A stretch of DNA of 64,000 nucleotides, taken from Trichaptum fuscoviolaceum (lineage: Eukaryota; Basidiomycota; Agaricomycetes; Hymenochaetales; Trichaptaceae). Below the pieces are notes generated by a model. The model was not told the origin of the DNA and ran no database searches. It saw only the letters and a list, made by a program, of their open reading frames with translations. The DNA lies in the NCBI GenBank assembly GCA_910574455.1, contig CAJSYZ010000006.1:1625376-1689375 (forward strand), given 5' to 3'. The position numbers and the translations under genes were made by a program. Shown one piece after another: positions 46,064-60,230 of this stretch (positions within the stretch are counted from its first letter, which is position 1; each line of letters opens with the position of its first letter).

Positions 46064-48037
46064 TTAGCCTACGCAATAATCATATATTAGCATGACATTA
46101 GAGTTGCCCGTAATAAACTCACCGATGTTGTTTGCGGCTTCACGCCAAGTTGATTCCGTCACAACCCGCGTGCTTCGTCTAGTAGCGGGCGTGTCGGTTT
46201 AGGCACGGTCTTTTTCAGGGACTTTGCAGGCGGTTTGGTCTTCGTCTTCGTCTTCGTCGCCGCGGGCGGCTTGACTTTCGTAGCTGCATTCTTTGCAGGG
46301 CGGCCTCTATTACTAAATGTATTAAATTCAAATAGAATGCAATAAATTAAATCATACCTCTTTTTCTTCGATGACACGTCGTTCGTTGTCGATGTAAAGT
46401 CGGGTTGAGTCATGGGAGGGCCAAGGTCAAGTGTGGCCACTCGAGACGAAAGCCCAGGCGTGGCTTGCGATGTCGTCGAGCCTGTATAAGAGAATGTAAG
46501 CAAGTGATACAAGATAGAGTAATTAATAACATACCCTCAATGAAATCCGAAGAATCAATGTTCATCTGATCCACATTGTGATCCACATCCATTGCAGAAG
46601 CAGAAGCAACCCCCGTGATGACTTGAATCCCACCAATGCTTGTGTGCGACTCGACGACAGCATAGTTGGCTACACTTGGGGCTGGCGGGGCCGCACTTGC
46701 GCCCGTAGACAGCACACGGACATCATGGTCTTCGGTTGCGGGAACAGGTGCCTTGTCGAGTTCTATGGGAACGGGAGCTGCGTCGGAAGCAGGGGCTGTG
46801 ACTGCGACGGGGACTGCGACTGCGTCAGATGCAGGGGCTGCGGCTGCGTCGGCAACAGGGACTGCGTCAGATGCAGCTGCGTCGGCAACAGGGACTGCAA
46901 CTGCTGCTGCAAGCTCATCTACTAACACATATTAGAGGTGATGCGAACAAATGAATATGTTACGAACCTTGGTATAGTTTTGCAGTTGCGTAGTTTGCCC
47001 AAGTATCACCTATATTGTGCAGCTTGAATACACTTGAGGTGGTATACTCGGCCTCAACAGTACTGACTGCCAAACTATATGCTTGTGTCAGTAGCTGAAG
47101 CGACAACGAAACAGACAGTACCTGTGGACAATAGGTCCAGTAGGGCCCTTCAGTGCATATTGCAAGTGAATCATCCCCTCCCCGACTTTTGATCTACCTC
47201 GGCCCAACAAGGCGACGGCAATCTTTTGCAAGACATCCGTCAGGTGAGTCTGGTTTCTATTAAGTATTGTTAGCATACAGTCTCAACGAATATGAGAGTA
47301 CGTACTCGAAGATCACTTGATCAGGAACATGGTCGTCGAAAAATGCCTTGTTCTCAGCATTCATCGCTGCAGCCTCCACTTCGTACTCCTTGCGCTTTTC
47401 GTCGGACAATCTATTAAACATATCAGATCGAATACGTTGGCGCTCGCTAGCAGTCTTCGAGGGGTCGCCGATGTCCTCCATGCGGACTGCGAGTACCTCG
47501 GCAATTTCGTCTTGATAATCGACACAGAAAACGGCGAACGGTGTCGCCTTCGTGGGTTTCGGTGCTCTACCGAATAGCTCGGCCAGGACTGCTGCGTCCG
47601 CGCTGTTCACATCGATGCCCAGGGAATCGGTCGATGTCGTGAATATGCCGCGGCGCGCAAGCTTCGTCTTCCGTCGCGCATCCGACATTGCCTGGTTCCA
47701 GAAGTAGCGGTTGAGACGCTGGCAAAAAAGTCATGTCAGTTAAAGGAGATGAATTGACAAAGACAACTCACCTGCGTCAGCTCGCTCACGTTGTACGATG
47801 GGCCCAAATCGTCTGCAAATCGAATCACAAATTCGGTCAGCGCCGTGGCAAAGAACGTGCGGCGAAGGGTATTTTTCCTGCGCGTTGGGAGCGCTAGGAA
47901 CGTAGGCACCATCGACTGCAGGAAATCAACCTGCGGGCCAGTAAAGCACATCACTGGGCGCCCAGTCTGGAGAGGTCGGAGAGGGGCCGGACGCGCCTTC
48001 GGCGAGCCATGCAGAGGGGATCTAGCGCGCAAAAGCA
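46064..48037 (-). pseudogene. HMG-box-like, AT-hook cargo gene, copy 2 (disrupted)
   Basis: Same product as 29464-31441. Two lesions are seen relative to copy 1. The start ATG is lost by a one-base deletion at about 48037 (gcatgg becomes gcagg). A missing g near 46190 shifts the basic C-terminal tail after KSLKKTVPKPT. The HMG-like exon with SDEKRKEYEVEA is unchanged. An upstream start cannot be excluded, so the N-terminal loss may matter less than it seems. Confidence 0.65.
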
Positions 48038-48121
48038 GGTGGACAGGTGAATCGCGCGAAGACAAGAAGAAACAAAAAAGGGGGTGGGGTGGGGGGCGGA
48101 GATGGAGGATAGGCTGCTCTA

Positions 48122-48687
48122 CTTACGACTTTTAAATATCTCGAATCCCCCAACCTTCCGTCTATCGGCCCCAGTCCCGGTAGAACCTCGTACACAGGCA
48201 TACGCGCCCGCGATGGCTTCAGACGCGCCAGTCATCTGTAATTACCCAAATATTGAATTGTAGTTAAGAAGAAAAAAACCAAATGACTTAGCCAAGGATT
48301 CAAGCTCATCGGACCCCTCGCCTTCGTCACACAACATGCCAGTAAGCGCTATCACTATATTCTAGATAAATTGTGGTTGAGAGGGAAAAATACGAATGAA
48401 TTACCCTATAGTATCAAGCTCATCGGACACCTTGCCTTCGTCACCTAATCTGCCAGTAAGCGCTGCCAGTCGTCTCTCGACTAGCTTCCCTAGCTCATCG
48501 GATTCTCTTTTTTTCCACTAATTTAGCTTGCATGTGATTGCTTTAGCATTCAGGAACTAACTTGGCGTACACAGCATTGCATCGGAAGCATAAAGAATAG
48601 AATTGGAGTTAGTTGCGCAATGTTAGACCATTGTCATGAACAGCTTACATTTTCGCCTTCTACTTCGTCTGACATAGACGAAGACAT
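48122..48687 (-). CDS. Small putative cargo gene with duplicated SDEL exons, copy 2
   Basis: Counterpart of 31525-32090, starting at 48687. The final exon here ends in a good GTAAGT donor, whereas copy 1 has GTAATA. Same doubts about whether it is a gene of its own. Confidence 0.35.
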
Positions 48688-49180
48688 GTGGCAAGGTGGC
48701 AAGACTTAGGTCCCATTGTTTGATAGTGAAGAAAGAATCATTTATTCTTTTTTACGGAGCGAATTAGTGTCACAAAAGTACCCGAAATTCAAATTCACTC
48801 ACCCAATGGTTTCAGAATACATTCATGTACATCGTGTACCTGACAGGATAAATATTTTTAGTGTGCGGTCAAAGAGAAGACGTAGACGACTTTACTCAAT
48901 AAGGTACTGGATAGATCCCGGTGACTTCTTGCCCCGGATTTTTTAACTCTATTGCGAGTTTCGAATTACTCTTTGGCGATCATTCATCACAACTAATTGA
49001 AAGGGTTGACAACACTGCATTAAGGGTAGTTACTAATTACAGGAAATGGTGCCGAAAATCGAGAAAAGTGGAAGAAATTTTTGGGAAAGGATCGAAGACG
49101 GCGTATTACACGAGGGAAGTACAGTAACGGAAGAGTGTAATTCATCGAGAGAAACTGAAGTGCATTGCATGACATGAATG

Positions 49181-50170
49181 TCAATCAAGGGTTATTGGGT
49201 GCTCAGCGCAATCACCAAGTCCGACATACGGATTAGCTTCGACGTCCGAGTCCGTCAAAGATATCATACTGTCCTCATCCGACTCGACCTTCGTACCATC
49301 GTCAACGGAGACAGCAATGGATGATGTCTCTGCCTTCTTCGTCCCTAAAGCTCCCTCCACCTTGTCCATCTCTTCAGCTGACATAGCCGCTTCGTTGATC
49401 TCTGACATCGAGTCACCCTCCATATCTGAATCAGACTCGCCATCGTCGTCTGTATCGCTGGTGGATAGACTTTCGCTGCCTGACTCGTACACATCGAGTG
49501 CCGGATAGTAGTCGTCGTCGCTTGTCGTGATGCTGACGTCGCTGACAATGAAATCGGAGACACCATCATCAAAGCCATCGTCTGAGCTATCTTCATCATC
49601 AGAATGGGGCGGAGAAGACAATGGGGTCAAAGTCGGAGGCTGGCGGCAAGGAGGGAAAGGCAGTGGTGATGTCGTCGCTGCGCTATGCAACGAATCCATC
49701 AAGTCATTGAGACTTCGCAGCATTTCGGCGCTGGACACCTCCCCGTCCACCTGTTTCGGATTGCCTGCGTAAATCAATACGAGCTTCGAAATAAGTTCGC
49801 GACGCTCTTGTTGGAGAAGCTGGAATTGAAAGGGTTTTGCCTCTGTCGCAGGCTTGGAATCACACTATACGTCGACGAAGTCAGATCTTTCGCTTCCGTC
49901 ACATAGTCAATCAGAACTTACTACAAAGTATATGATACCCAAGTTGGCGAAGCGGATGGCGCCGACTGACACAATGAGGCTGTGTGAACCGTTGTCACAA
50001 GTACATTCGGCGACCTCACGTTCGAACGAACGACGGAGTAGGTCAAGTATGGGCTCGACCGCGTCGAATGCAGCCATTGCGATCTCTATACTGCGTCCTT
50101 CGCCCGTGAAGCTCACCTCAGGCAAAAGCTGTAGCCCGCGGCGCTGAAGTCGTATAGCACCCACACGCAT
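49181..50170 (-). CDS. Cargo protein of unknown family, paralogue D, copy 2
   Basis: Open through both exons, unlike copy 1: exon 1 ends VGAIRFANLGIIYFV before a GTAAGT donor and exon 2 starts CDSKPATEAKPFQFQLLQQ. This is the better reference for the family. About 310 residues, with the C-terminal third acidic. Confidence 0.75.
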
Positions 50171-50471
50171 AGTCCAGAGATTCAGACGAGACGGCAGCAA
50201 AGGAAAGGATAGAGGGGAGGGTGAGCAAAGCGATCTGTCGTGCCATTTGTATTATGGCTTACCTCTATTCATTTGCCTTGTCCAGGGTCGGGCACTTGTT
50301 AGGTGACTAAAGAGTTGATTTGGGAATTTCAGAAAATAATTGAGTAGAGATCCGTAGCAACGTACCCATCGCGAAAAATTTCCCGGGACATTAAGTATCA
50401 AGCTAGAGTAGAAATCCGAGTAAATTCAATTAGAATTGAAGTGAAAAAATAGTAAGCTAGTCTACGAACAT

Positions 50472-51148
50472 CTACTGTGTCATATCATCATCGAATTCTG
50501 ATTCGGCTTCATTATAGTCAAGTGAGGTCCAACTTTCATTATCGCTCACGTCGCCGTCGTAAGCACTTGTCTCAGCTCCGACCCTTCCGGTATTCTCCGC
50601 CATAAGAATGTTAGGGGGATTCGGCGGCATCAACTCGGGCGCGTACCGTCGAGGTTCAGGAGGACCACCCAACGACGCAAGCAAAATGGTTGAGACGCCC
50701 TAACATTTCTGCGTTCGGTAATTCCCCGGGTATCGCTGTGGGGTTCAATTGGTACAATCGAACAAGACCGGCCACAAGACGCTGGCGTCTGACCTGCGCA
50801 AGCTGGCGAGAAAAGAGTGTTTCGTTTGATGTCAATGGCGAGTCGACCATGCACTGTATATCACGCGTTAATGTCGCATACAATATACTCCTATAATGTA
50901 CTTACTATCATGTAAAGTAATCCCATTTGACGGAAAGTGACTTCTCCGCTCGACATGATAACGATATGGCGTCCGTTGCACGGACAATGGGCCGATTGCG
51001 TGTAGAACGCCCTTCGAAATCGATAAAACGTGATCTCGTCCATGAGCGCGTCGAAACACGCGTATGCAATGTAATCATTCGCGCCGGGTAGGATCCGAAT
51101 GGCAGGCATAACTTGCAAGACACTGCGCGTTACTGTAATGGATTCCAT
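50472..51148 (-). pseudogene. Cargo paralogue E, copy 2 (frameshifted)
   Basis: Exon 2 is open at its start (LFSRQLAQVRRQRLVAGLV), where copy 1 is broken. An extra A in the run at 50683-50686 then shifts the frame after EMLGRLNH. Each copy thus has one break in a homopolymer, at different places. Confidence 0.7.
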
Positions 51149-51418
51149 GTTAATGGTGAGGTGAGGAAGTGTAGAGACTAAAGGCTTACGGAGAAAGGTC
51201 GCGCCCTATACACATTTATGAGTCCCGCGTCGTATCTCGCTTATGGTGGACCCTTGTTTACCAAGACAGTCACCTATTCAAATGTCAGTGAATGTATTGA
51301 ACGGCCTCTAATTTCGTAACTTACGTTGTCCTAAACAGCTTCGGCGTTCAGACCTCCACCGCATTACACTGCACTGTTACGCAAAGTCGAAACCAGAGGG
51401 TCAAGGAGGGGATCAGAC

Positions 51419-51563
51419 GTGTCCTCAGACTGCGTCCGGGTGGCCTCAGCTGCAGGAAGGGGATGGACGCTGTCCTCAGACTGCGTCCGGGTGGCCTCAG
51501 CCGCAGGAAGGGGATGGACACTGTCCTTAGACTGCATCCGGGTGGCCTCAGCCGCAGGAAGGG
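51419..51563 (-). repeat. 51-bp minisatellite, 3 units
   Basis: Three units where copy 1 has thirteen. The first two and the last unit match the outer units of copy 1, so the difference is ten whole internal units (510 bp), keeping the reading frame. Confidence 0.95.
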
Positions 51564-52293
51564 TTTGCTGAATGGAATAGTTCGTCAATATGAATTGCAA
51601 CAGATCGCATAGTCAAGATCACTCTCCTTTCCAGTGCATATACTCTCATACATCTCTTTCTTGTACCTTATGTCGACTCGTGAACTCGCACATGAATCCA
51701 TCCACTTTACGAGCATCTGCCTATGTCTTACAACAACTCGGACATCACTGAGAGAGTTTGCATTTCTTACTTTGCCGCAAATGTAACAGGCGGAATACAC
51801 CTAGTTTGTGAAAGGTATGCATCAGTCTTTGAGTCGATCCACACAAAAGGTAGATTGACTTACTAATTTGTAAGTAAGTAGAGTTGGCGCTCTGTCATTA
51901 AGTTGATGAGTTCAATGTCTTCAGGTCACAAATGAAATTCCAGATAACAAGAGTGCATTGAGCGTATCTACAACACATACAAGAAATTCTACTAAATATT
52001 ACAATAATTTACATGCATGAAGTCCAAGATACTATGTGATCCACAATGTTCGAATAGTAGAGATGAATGGAATGAAGGAAGGAAGAGGGCAAAGTGTAAC
52101 GAGGGTGGGACTGAGACGTCACGGGTAAACGAGTGACTACGGCGGCGCATATAGACCGAACCGCGTGTGCGGCTTCAGACGCCGAGGAATGCGAGTGGAT
52201 CAAGGTCCTCGTCCTTGTTTGAAGTGTCGAAACGTGCATCCAAAACGAATAGGAACGGACGTCGAGCTGCGTCGATCGAAATCCGGCATGAAG

Positions 52294-55058
52294 TCAGTAG
52301 TTCGGGTAATAGTCGATGAACCTCAGGAGCTTGGGATCAGGGTCGAGCTCGTTCTCGGGGAGTCTCGCGATAGATCTCTCCGCGTGCTGCTCCTCGGGTA
52401 CCTCCTCGACCTTCGTCACTTCGTTAACCTTGACGAAGATTGTCGGTGCTCTCCCTACGAAAGGATCCCGCTTTGCCTTGAATCCAGTGATGACGCCCTT
52501 ATTGCGGACGATCTCCGTGATCTTGACTAGCTGCTTCCTGTGCTCACCACGCACTACATACGCCATGCTTTTGATGCCCGGTCGATGGACGTCAATCGAA
52601 GTCGGACTGGCGTCGAAGTCCGCATCCTTCCTGCCGTTCTTGCAATTGAACTTCATAGGCGCGCTAAACGCGACGTGGTCCGGTCCTTCGGCGGTTGACC
52701 TCATATGCGGCGCTAGCTCGGGAAGCGTCCAACATGCTTGACCCGCAACTGCACCGTTCTTGGGGGATACGACAGTGGCAAAGACCTTGTATTGCCGTAG
52801 AATGGGCAGCAAGGTGTGCGCCCAAAGCCATACCGCCGACGTATCTGGGTCTAATAATCTTTTGTTAGTACTTCATTTCGTACGTCTTACATAGCAGGAA
52901 CTCACCTGGGACTTCTTGTCTAGGTGGTGCAGGGACGACAACGTTCTCAAACGCCTCCTTCAAAGTGACCGGTGCTTCCGTCTCCGTATCGCGATTCGCC
53001 AGGAAGACACTGGCAACCTCAGTCGCTTGCAGACAGGCCGGACTGGGCTCGGAGGCGTCGAGGTACAACATGGACTCCCTACACAAACGTCGTCAGCACA
53101 AATCATAGCGCATATATGAGACGCTCTATTGAAACTCACAGATTCACGGCATCCCTTAACTGCACCTTATGCTTCACCTGACTCCCGTCGAATACCACAG
53201 TCGCCGACTTCGACCCAACGCCAATCGCACGTCCAATGCGACCCTTTCCCGAGCCCTCCAGAACATACACGTCTTTGTCGACGAAGGATCTCATCAATTC
53301 GTCGTCATCCGCCAGTCCCCACGTGCGCGCGTACTTTCGACTTTCTGCCGTTAACTCGGCCTCGGTGCGGAGTCGACGACTCGACGGGTACTGAATGGGT
53401 GCTGCCGATCTCTCGACGAGTCCGTGATGGATGTCATAGATCTACATTGAATATTAGAACTGTAATCTATTGCATTGGATATACAATACGTACCATTTGC
53501 CTGACATCACGGTTAGCCACCGTCAAGTACGGCCCGTCGATAGCCCCAACTGCCCCTGATCGCCCAGCCTCCGGACCCAGCCTGATTGTCACCCACTCAC
53601 CCATCTCGAACAACCGTTCGAAGTCACCGGCCTCCACCTCCTCAAGAGCCTTGCCATCGGTATCCCAATCGAGCCGAACGGTGAACGTCGACGTAGACGA
53701 CGATATGATTGTGCCGGTACTTTTTTTTTGGTACGGACACGATCTCCTACTCGAGTATATGCGCCATTCGTGACACGGATCGCGGTTTGGCTGACGCCGA
53801 TATATGGAGCCACCTCCTCCGGCGAAGGTCGAAGAATAGGCTTCACTGCATGTATGCCGAATACGTGCAGTCTCTCGAACCCGTGTTCAAACGTTCTGCC
53901 CAAAAACGTCCACTTCCCCTCGCTTTCCTCCACCAGCGCGTATTCCGGATCGTCGACTAACTGCTGACGGCGAAGACAATCCTGTACGTTTTTAGGGTCG
54001 AATGGCGTGGCCTCTGGCCGTTTCACTACATCCGCCTTCCCTTTCCCTTCAATGCGCCGCCGCTTAGCTGCACGAACTTGGTAATCGGAGAGCAAGGGCT
54101 TCGGCTTCGTAGTGAAGTCCAAGTCCAGACGAGGCACCAGCCACAACACGAGTAAGTCGTCCTTCACGATGTCGTGGTCCGCCAACGGGCGGAGATCCTC
54201 ATGTGTCATCGGAGGGAGTGTAGAGTTGGCAGCCAAGGGCACGTATGCGATGTCACCCTTATACTGGCCTGATCGCATGCGCACGAAGGAGTCGCGCTCC
54301 ACGACAGGAATGGCCTGTCTACGACGCATTAGGTCCCAGACCGCTCGCCTATCTTCTTCCGGTACCAACTTCATTTTGCCGGTCATAATCCCTACGATGC
54401 CAGCACTAGCGCATGCCTTCTCGACGTCGATGCGTGTATGTGCGTACGCATATATGCGTCCGCTCAGACCGGGAATAGAGAAGGCACGCGCGCCAGATGG
54501 AAGGCAGGTGTTGACCCTCTCTACATACGCCTTCTCTTGATGATACTGTCAATGTATTAGTTTATTTCACTCCGATAAAGTAGACTCACTTACGAAGGTC
54601 GGTAATATCCACATGGGCTTTAACCCATCGTATTCTTCCCTCATGCGCTGTCGACGACCCTCGTATTGCCCAGAAATTCGTAGGAGACGGACTGAACACC
54701 GGGCACTTGGCGTCCAGCCCTCTCGTTCGCTTGGACAGACGCCAAGGAATCACCTCGAGCCCGCTCCCGGAAACGGCGTGCGATAGCGTCCGCAGCCTCG
54801 TCCTGCTCCAGATCGGCGGCCTGGTCGCGCAGGAACTGCGCTATGTCGAAAGAGGAGGCAGAGGTACGCTGCTCCGGCTCGTCCACTAGGAAATCTATGC
54901 GCATACAATGAGTGTATGTTCTAACATTTCTGTTGCCTTTACTCACCATCTTCACCATCCTCTTCGTCTTCCTCGTCGTCCCTCCCATCTTCGATGGCTG
55001 CGTCGTCAATGAAGACACGAGCCGCGTCCCTTACATCGCGCGACCTCATCTGTTTCAT
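52294..55058 (-). pseudogene. SPT5-like cargo gene, copy 2 (frameshifted)
   Basis: Same NGN/KOW protein as 36202-38966. Here the last exon is open (YKVFATVVSPKNGAVAGQAC...), where copy 1 is shifted. A missing c near 54649 breaks exon 2 just after SYEFLGNTRVVD, before the NGN domain, so this copy would give only a short acidic N-terminal piece. The lesion may be a sequencing error. Confidence 0.8.
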
Positions 55059-55341
55059 GACCATTATTAGTTACTTCTTCATCATTACTCTCTTCTCATT
55101 TCGTCTCACTTTAATAACTTTTAATCGTTAAAAGAATGCGAACGTCACTCGCTTTTTTTTCTTTCAAATAATTAGTTATAATTTACAATTAAGTCCAAGA
55201 TCAATTTGCTATCTAATTAATGAAAGTGGGGACAGAGTACTATCTAAATAATGAAAGTGGGGACGACCGAGACGACGTCGTACGCAAAGGGAAGATAATG
55301 GGACGGGTAGAAAGAAAATTTCCCACAATACGCTGCAAAGG

Positions 55342-55505
55342 GTCTTGAAGTGTTACTTTTTTGGGGGTATTTCGGGTAGGCTTATTGGCGTCGAGGGCGG
55401 AATACGCCCTCGGTAGATCGGTAGCACAACGTCCTTACCGAGTTACCGAGCCTCGACGCCAAAAAGCCTACCCGAAATACCCCCAAAAAAGTAACACTTC
55501 AAGAC
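55342..55505. repeat. 164-bp hairpin, copy 2
   Basis: Same 55-bp arms and 54-bp loop as at 39250-39413. Confidence 0.9.
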
Positions 55506-55820
55506 TGGCAGAAGCCAAAGGGCCGAATTTCCTTCTTGCTCTCGTTCCTCTACGAGCCCTACGACTCCCCTCCCCTCCCCGACTCCTATGGCTTGATCGC
55601 CTTGACGGCGTTGTTCCTTTTGTCTGGGTTTGAAGTGACTTAGAATTAGATAGAAATTAATGTACAATAATTGCCAGTCTAATAAACTTGTTCCGTTCTT
55701 TGGCAGACTTGAAATTTCGTAGAGTATTCTGTGCAATTTGTTCTGAAACGAAAGGAAAAAGAGTCGGAAATCTCAGTGACCGAGACGACAAGAAGAGCAG
55801 TTTGGTATTGGGAAACAGTG

Positions 55821-58800
55821 ATGGACGACAAAAAAAAGAGGTCGAGCCTCAGAGACCGGTTTCGAGACTCTGCGAGCAACGGCAGCAACGACAGGCCTTC
55901 CAGAACGCGTCTGCGATTCCTTCAGGACGCCAAAACTCCAGGCAGCCCATTTTTCGTGTCGCAACAGCAACATATCGTCCCAACTCTACTGCGACAACAA
56001 AATACATCCACAGTAATCGACGCGAACGCGGACACGACGACGACGACGACGACCCACGAGTTCTTACAAACCGATGCAGCCAAGAGACAACGACTCGATA
56101 GTGAAGAGGAGGAGGAGGAAGATGAGGAGTTGGACAATGTGGACACTGCTGAGGCAGAGGAGGAGCGACGTGACCAGGTAAGCCACTCTGCGAACGTACT
56201 GCAATCTACAAAACTGACAATTCTTAGACAGCACAATATCATCTGCTGCAGTTTCTGGCCATGCAGCGGGACATTCAAGATGCTATCCTGCATTATGAAC
56301 GTCCTCCTGACATTGGTATCGCGTGTTCGTGCAATAGAGGCGGGCGTCGGCTATTCCGATGCCATGACTGTCCTCAGCACCCGCCTGTATGCGCGCCCTG
56401 CCTATTGGAGACTCATCCTTATGAGCCGCTTCACTGGGGCGAGGTGTGGACAGGTCAATGCTTCCGCAAGGTGGACCTGAGTACCATAGGGAAGCGTATT
56501 TTCCTCGGGCATGGCGGTCTTCCTTGTCCGGTCGCTGCGGGCAATGCTGCGGGCAAGAAGTTGACTGCGATAGATACGAATGGGGTGCATGAAATTGTGG
56601 TCATGTTTTGCGAATGCTCGGACAATATGGGAGTCAACTCTCATGTCCTGCAGCTCATCCGAGGTCGGTTGTTCCCGTACACGACTGTGAATCCCGAGAC
56701 CGTGGTCACTTTCCGGTGCTTGAAGGATTTTCATGTCCATACGAACGCATCGCGCAAGTCCGCTCACGACTTCATGAAGGCGGTATTGCGCATGACATCG
56801 GAGGACACGAGAATCAAGTATTCGGTGAGAATTTCATTTGTATTTGTATTTGTGCGCAAGTTGATTCTGACTTCACTGCATGTAGCACCTTTCGCAGCAT
56901 TTCATTCGGCTTATGCGCCTATGGCGATTCCTGGCGGCGGAAAGGGAAAGCGGGCAGTTTATGGGCCTGGACGATCTGATGAGACTTGCCGACCCCGCGG
57001 CTCGTTCGCAGACGTTTGTTTAGCATGTCCAGTGCCTAACGTGAACATGGCTGACGCGCAGTCGTCGAAATGGCCAATATCCAATGTGTCAGATCGCCTT
57101 TATGCGAGGCTGCGAGGTCCGGATTCTCAAAAGTAAGTAATTAGATTCTGATATATACTATGTACTAACTTATGCGACAGACATCTGAGAACAATTTTCC
57201 TCGCAATGGACGGAAACTTCAAGCTAATCAATTTGGAGAAAAAGAACAACTTGAACGACCCTTCACTGTGGAACGGTCGAGGGTATTTTAGAGCGCGTCA
57301 ACCCATGGAAGAACATATGAAGAAGCATTACAATATTAAAATTGAAGTGCGTCGTCCACTAATTCTAACTCTACATATACTGATGTCTTTTCGTACACAG
57401 AAAGGGAAATGTCGAAAGTTTGCTGCCATCGAGAATTGGAATTCTCTGAAATATAAGGGCCAGGTAGTGACGGGGGTCATGATGGTATTTTGTCGACACG
57501 GACTCGTGCGTCCTGATAGCGCAACGAACCTCGTTCGAGGGGAAAAGTGAGTGGTCCAATACCCGTCACGTTCATTGTAGACTAATTGCTTCGAAGATTT
57601 GTGTGCGGTGACTATAGCTTATGCGGCGCTCTTCAAAATACGGATGGCATTGAGGAAAGATGTCTTGCATATGACATTATGTGCATGTACATCGTGAATC
57701 TCCGTCAGAGGTGGGCTATCCAATTCCCGGAGCGACCTCTACTTTCCTTGATGGACGTCATTGGCAAAATGCATGGACAGACCCATGTCGACACGTGCCA
57801 GTATTGCCACAGTTTATATTACACTCGCGGGGTCGGAAGAACGGATGGCGAAGAGGCGGAGAGATTTTGGGCGGAGGCCAATCAAGTTGCGGGGAGCACA
57901 AAGCAAATGAATCCGGGGCATCGATGCGACACGTTGGACGATGTCATTAATGACTGGAATAAGACGAAGCTTCTACAACACGGTATGTTATCGGTTACTA
58001 TTTCAAGTACACTTTACTAACTGTTCTACACAAAGCTATGATGGTAGAGAAGAAGTACCCTCGCACTCGAAAGCGAGCAGAAAACCTTGGATTGAAGTTC
58101 GATGCAACGGATGCAACACTTAGGACTCGTTACACGGATAAGGTGGTCGATGAATGGGTGAAACGGGGTACCGAATGGAATCGGACTGCGTCTGGTGAAG
58201 TAGACAGCCCCTTCAAATCGCAGAACGCAGGTACGCGTACTACTGACTATTATATGGCCATTAACTAATAAACATGAAGCCCTCTCTCTCGAAGACCAGT
58301 TAAACGCAATGACGATCTCTTTGGTAGATCAAAGTCCGGATGGTTTTGATGAAGAGGCCAGTCGTATGCCACTTATAATTGCGGCAGGCATAAAGCTACA
58401 ACAAAGACAGTAAGTTTCTTGTATTCTCATTTGTGCTTCATACTCAATCTTGATTGCGTAGACGCATTATGAAAGGAAATGTGACCTTTTTGTCTGACGA
58501 CATTCCGGTATCAGCCTCTTCATTACGCCACGACATCTTGAAATGGCGAGCGCACTTATATGATATCTGTCCTGGTCTTCAATCTTATCTCGACGAAGAG
58601 GAAGTAGCAGATGCTGTCGAAGACATCCGATTACGCCTGCCTTCGGACTTCAAGACAGAGGACCGCCTCAAGTACGCGCTTGAACATCACGCCGCGACAG
58701 AACTGAAGCTCAGACAGGGCGAGGCCTTCGATGTCATAGGGAACTTGCGCACGGCCCTTAGGCTTATGGCGCAGCATAACCATAAGGCGAAGAAGCATGG

Positions 58801-59544
58801 TGGCATTCGATCTACGAAGACTCGTACTGGGAAGGCTTACTCGGAGGCGCGGAAAATGAAGCTGTTCTGGAAGAGCGAGTACGACACAGTCTATAGTGCC
58901 TTGCTATGTCTGGGTCTGCAGTCTTCGGCTGACACGTTTCGACAACTCACCGAGGAAGATATGTACCGACCAGATAATTTGGAGCCTGCAGAATTTTGTG
59001 CGAAGGAAATTGGGTGGATTTGGACCGTGTCTGGAAGCGGGGGGACTTCTTCGAATTCCTCGATTCTTCAATGGGAGAAAGAAGGTGAGAAGGTTTTATT
59101 AGTCGTATAGATTACAAGCCTTTCTAATAACCCCTGTAGACGATCGTGTGCAATGGTATCGACAATGGGCTGCACGCGATCGATGGAGAGAGGAGGTTGA
59201 CCTGTTGGAAGAGGAACTTAAGAGACTTGTGCGAGGGTTCTGTGCCTTCGCCAGGGCTTGGAATTCGTTGTCAGAAACGGCAGCCCTGGACGGGAATCCC
59301 GGCAGAGCATCTTTTGCGGCCAGCAAGGAAATCTCGTACAGGATTGCATGCTATGATGCGTGGGCCATCCATGAAGGTCTTGGACTGACGTGGAACGCCA
59401 ATGAGACACCAGAGGTTAAAGAACCGCAGGTAAGTTTTTTTTTCGTGTCTAAACTTCAATATTTAATCCGCTTCTTTGCAGAATATGTATCGTATACTTG
59501 CATCGAACACTCAAGCTGCTGCAGATACATCTACCGCGGCTTGA
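55821..59544 (+). pseudogene. KDZ-type transposase, copy 2 (frameshifted)
   Basis: Same eleven-exon layout as 39729-43450. The two sites broken in copy 1 are open here (VNMADAQSSKWP near 57045; LVRGEK before the intron near 57545). An extra ag at about 56981, relative to copy 1, shifts exon 3 after GLDDLM and leads to a stop. All catalytic motifs downstream are intact. One other change, Gly to Ala near 56550, lies after the cysteine cluster. Confidence 0.88.
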
Positions 59545-59785
59545 GTGTCCGATGCACCTGGTATCCGATGCATCTAGCATACGATTCCGTTGGTATCCGT
59601 TGCATCTAGCATACGATTCCGTTGGTATCCGTTGCACCTGGTATCCGATTCACTTGGTATCTGTTGCACCTGGTATCCGATTCACGTGGTATACGATGCA
59701 CCTGGATTCACTTGGTATACGATGCACTTGGTATCCGATTCACTTGGTATACGATGCACTTGGTATCGAACTCATCTCATGGTCA
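59545..59785 (+). repeat. Right subterminal motif array, copy 2
   Basis: Identical array to 43451-43690. Confidence 0.8.
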
Positions 59786-60230
59786 ATGATGAGCTTCGAC
59801 ATCACTTGTAAGTATCTAGTCTTATTCTTTTCCAAGTCCATATGCTTGTTTCCTTACAAGTGTCCGATACAAGTTAGATACCCGCTGCAAGTCGAGCCTG
59901 TCCTCTGTCTCATATTTTCGTGAGTCCCTGGTCTGTATCTTACTGTACTATTACTGAATCAAGTACGACTTATAGTTATCTTCATGCAATAACTCTCTAT
60001 TTGGACATATAACGTTCGTGCCTCTAATGACATTGTTGTTAACTTAAGCTAATAGTAATCCTTTTTACCTTTTACTTTTATGATCTACCTTACGACACGA
60101 CTCTGTCTCTTTTGTCTTATAATTCTCACGACTACTGATGTATAACGCAATCCAATTCGTTCTGTAAATACTAAACTATGACATAACCTGACATAATAAA
60201 TCTCTTTATATGGAAATGCATCGTATGTGT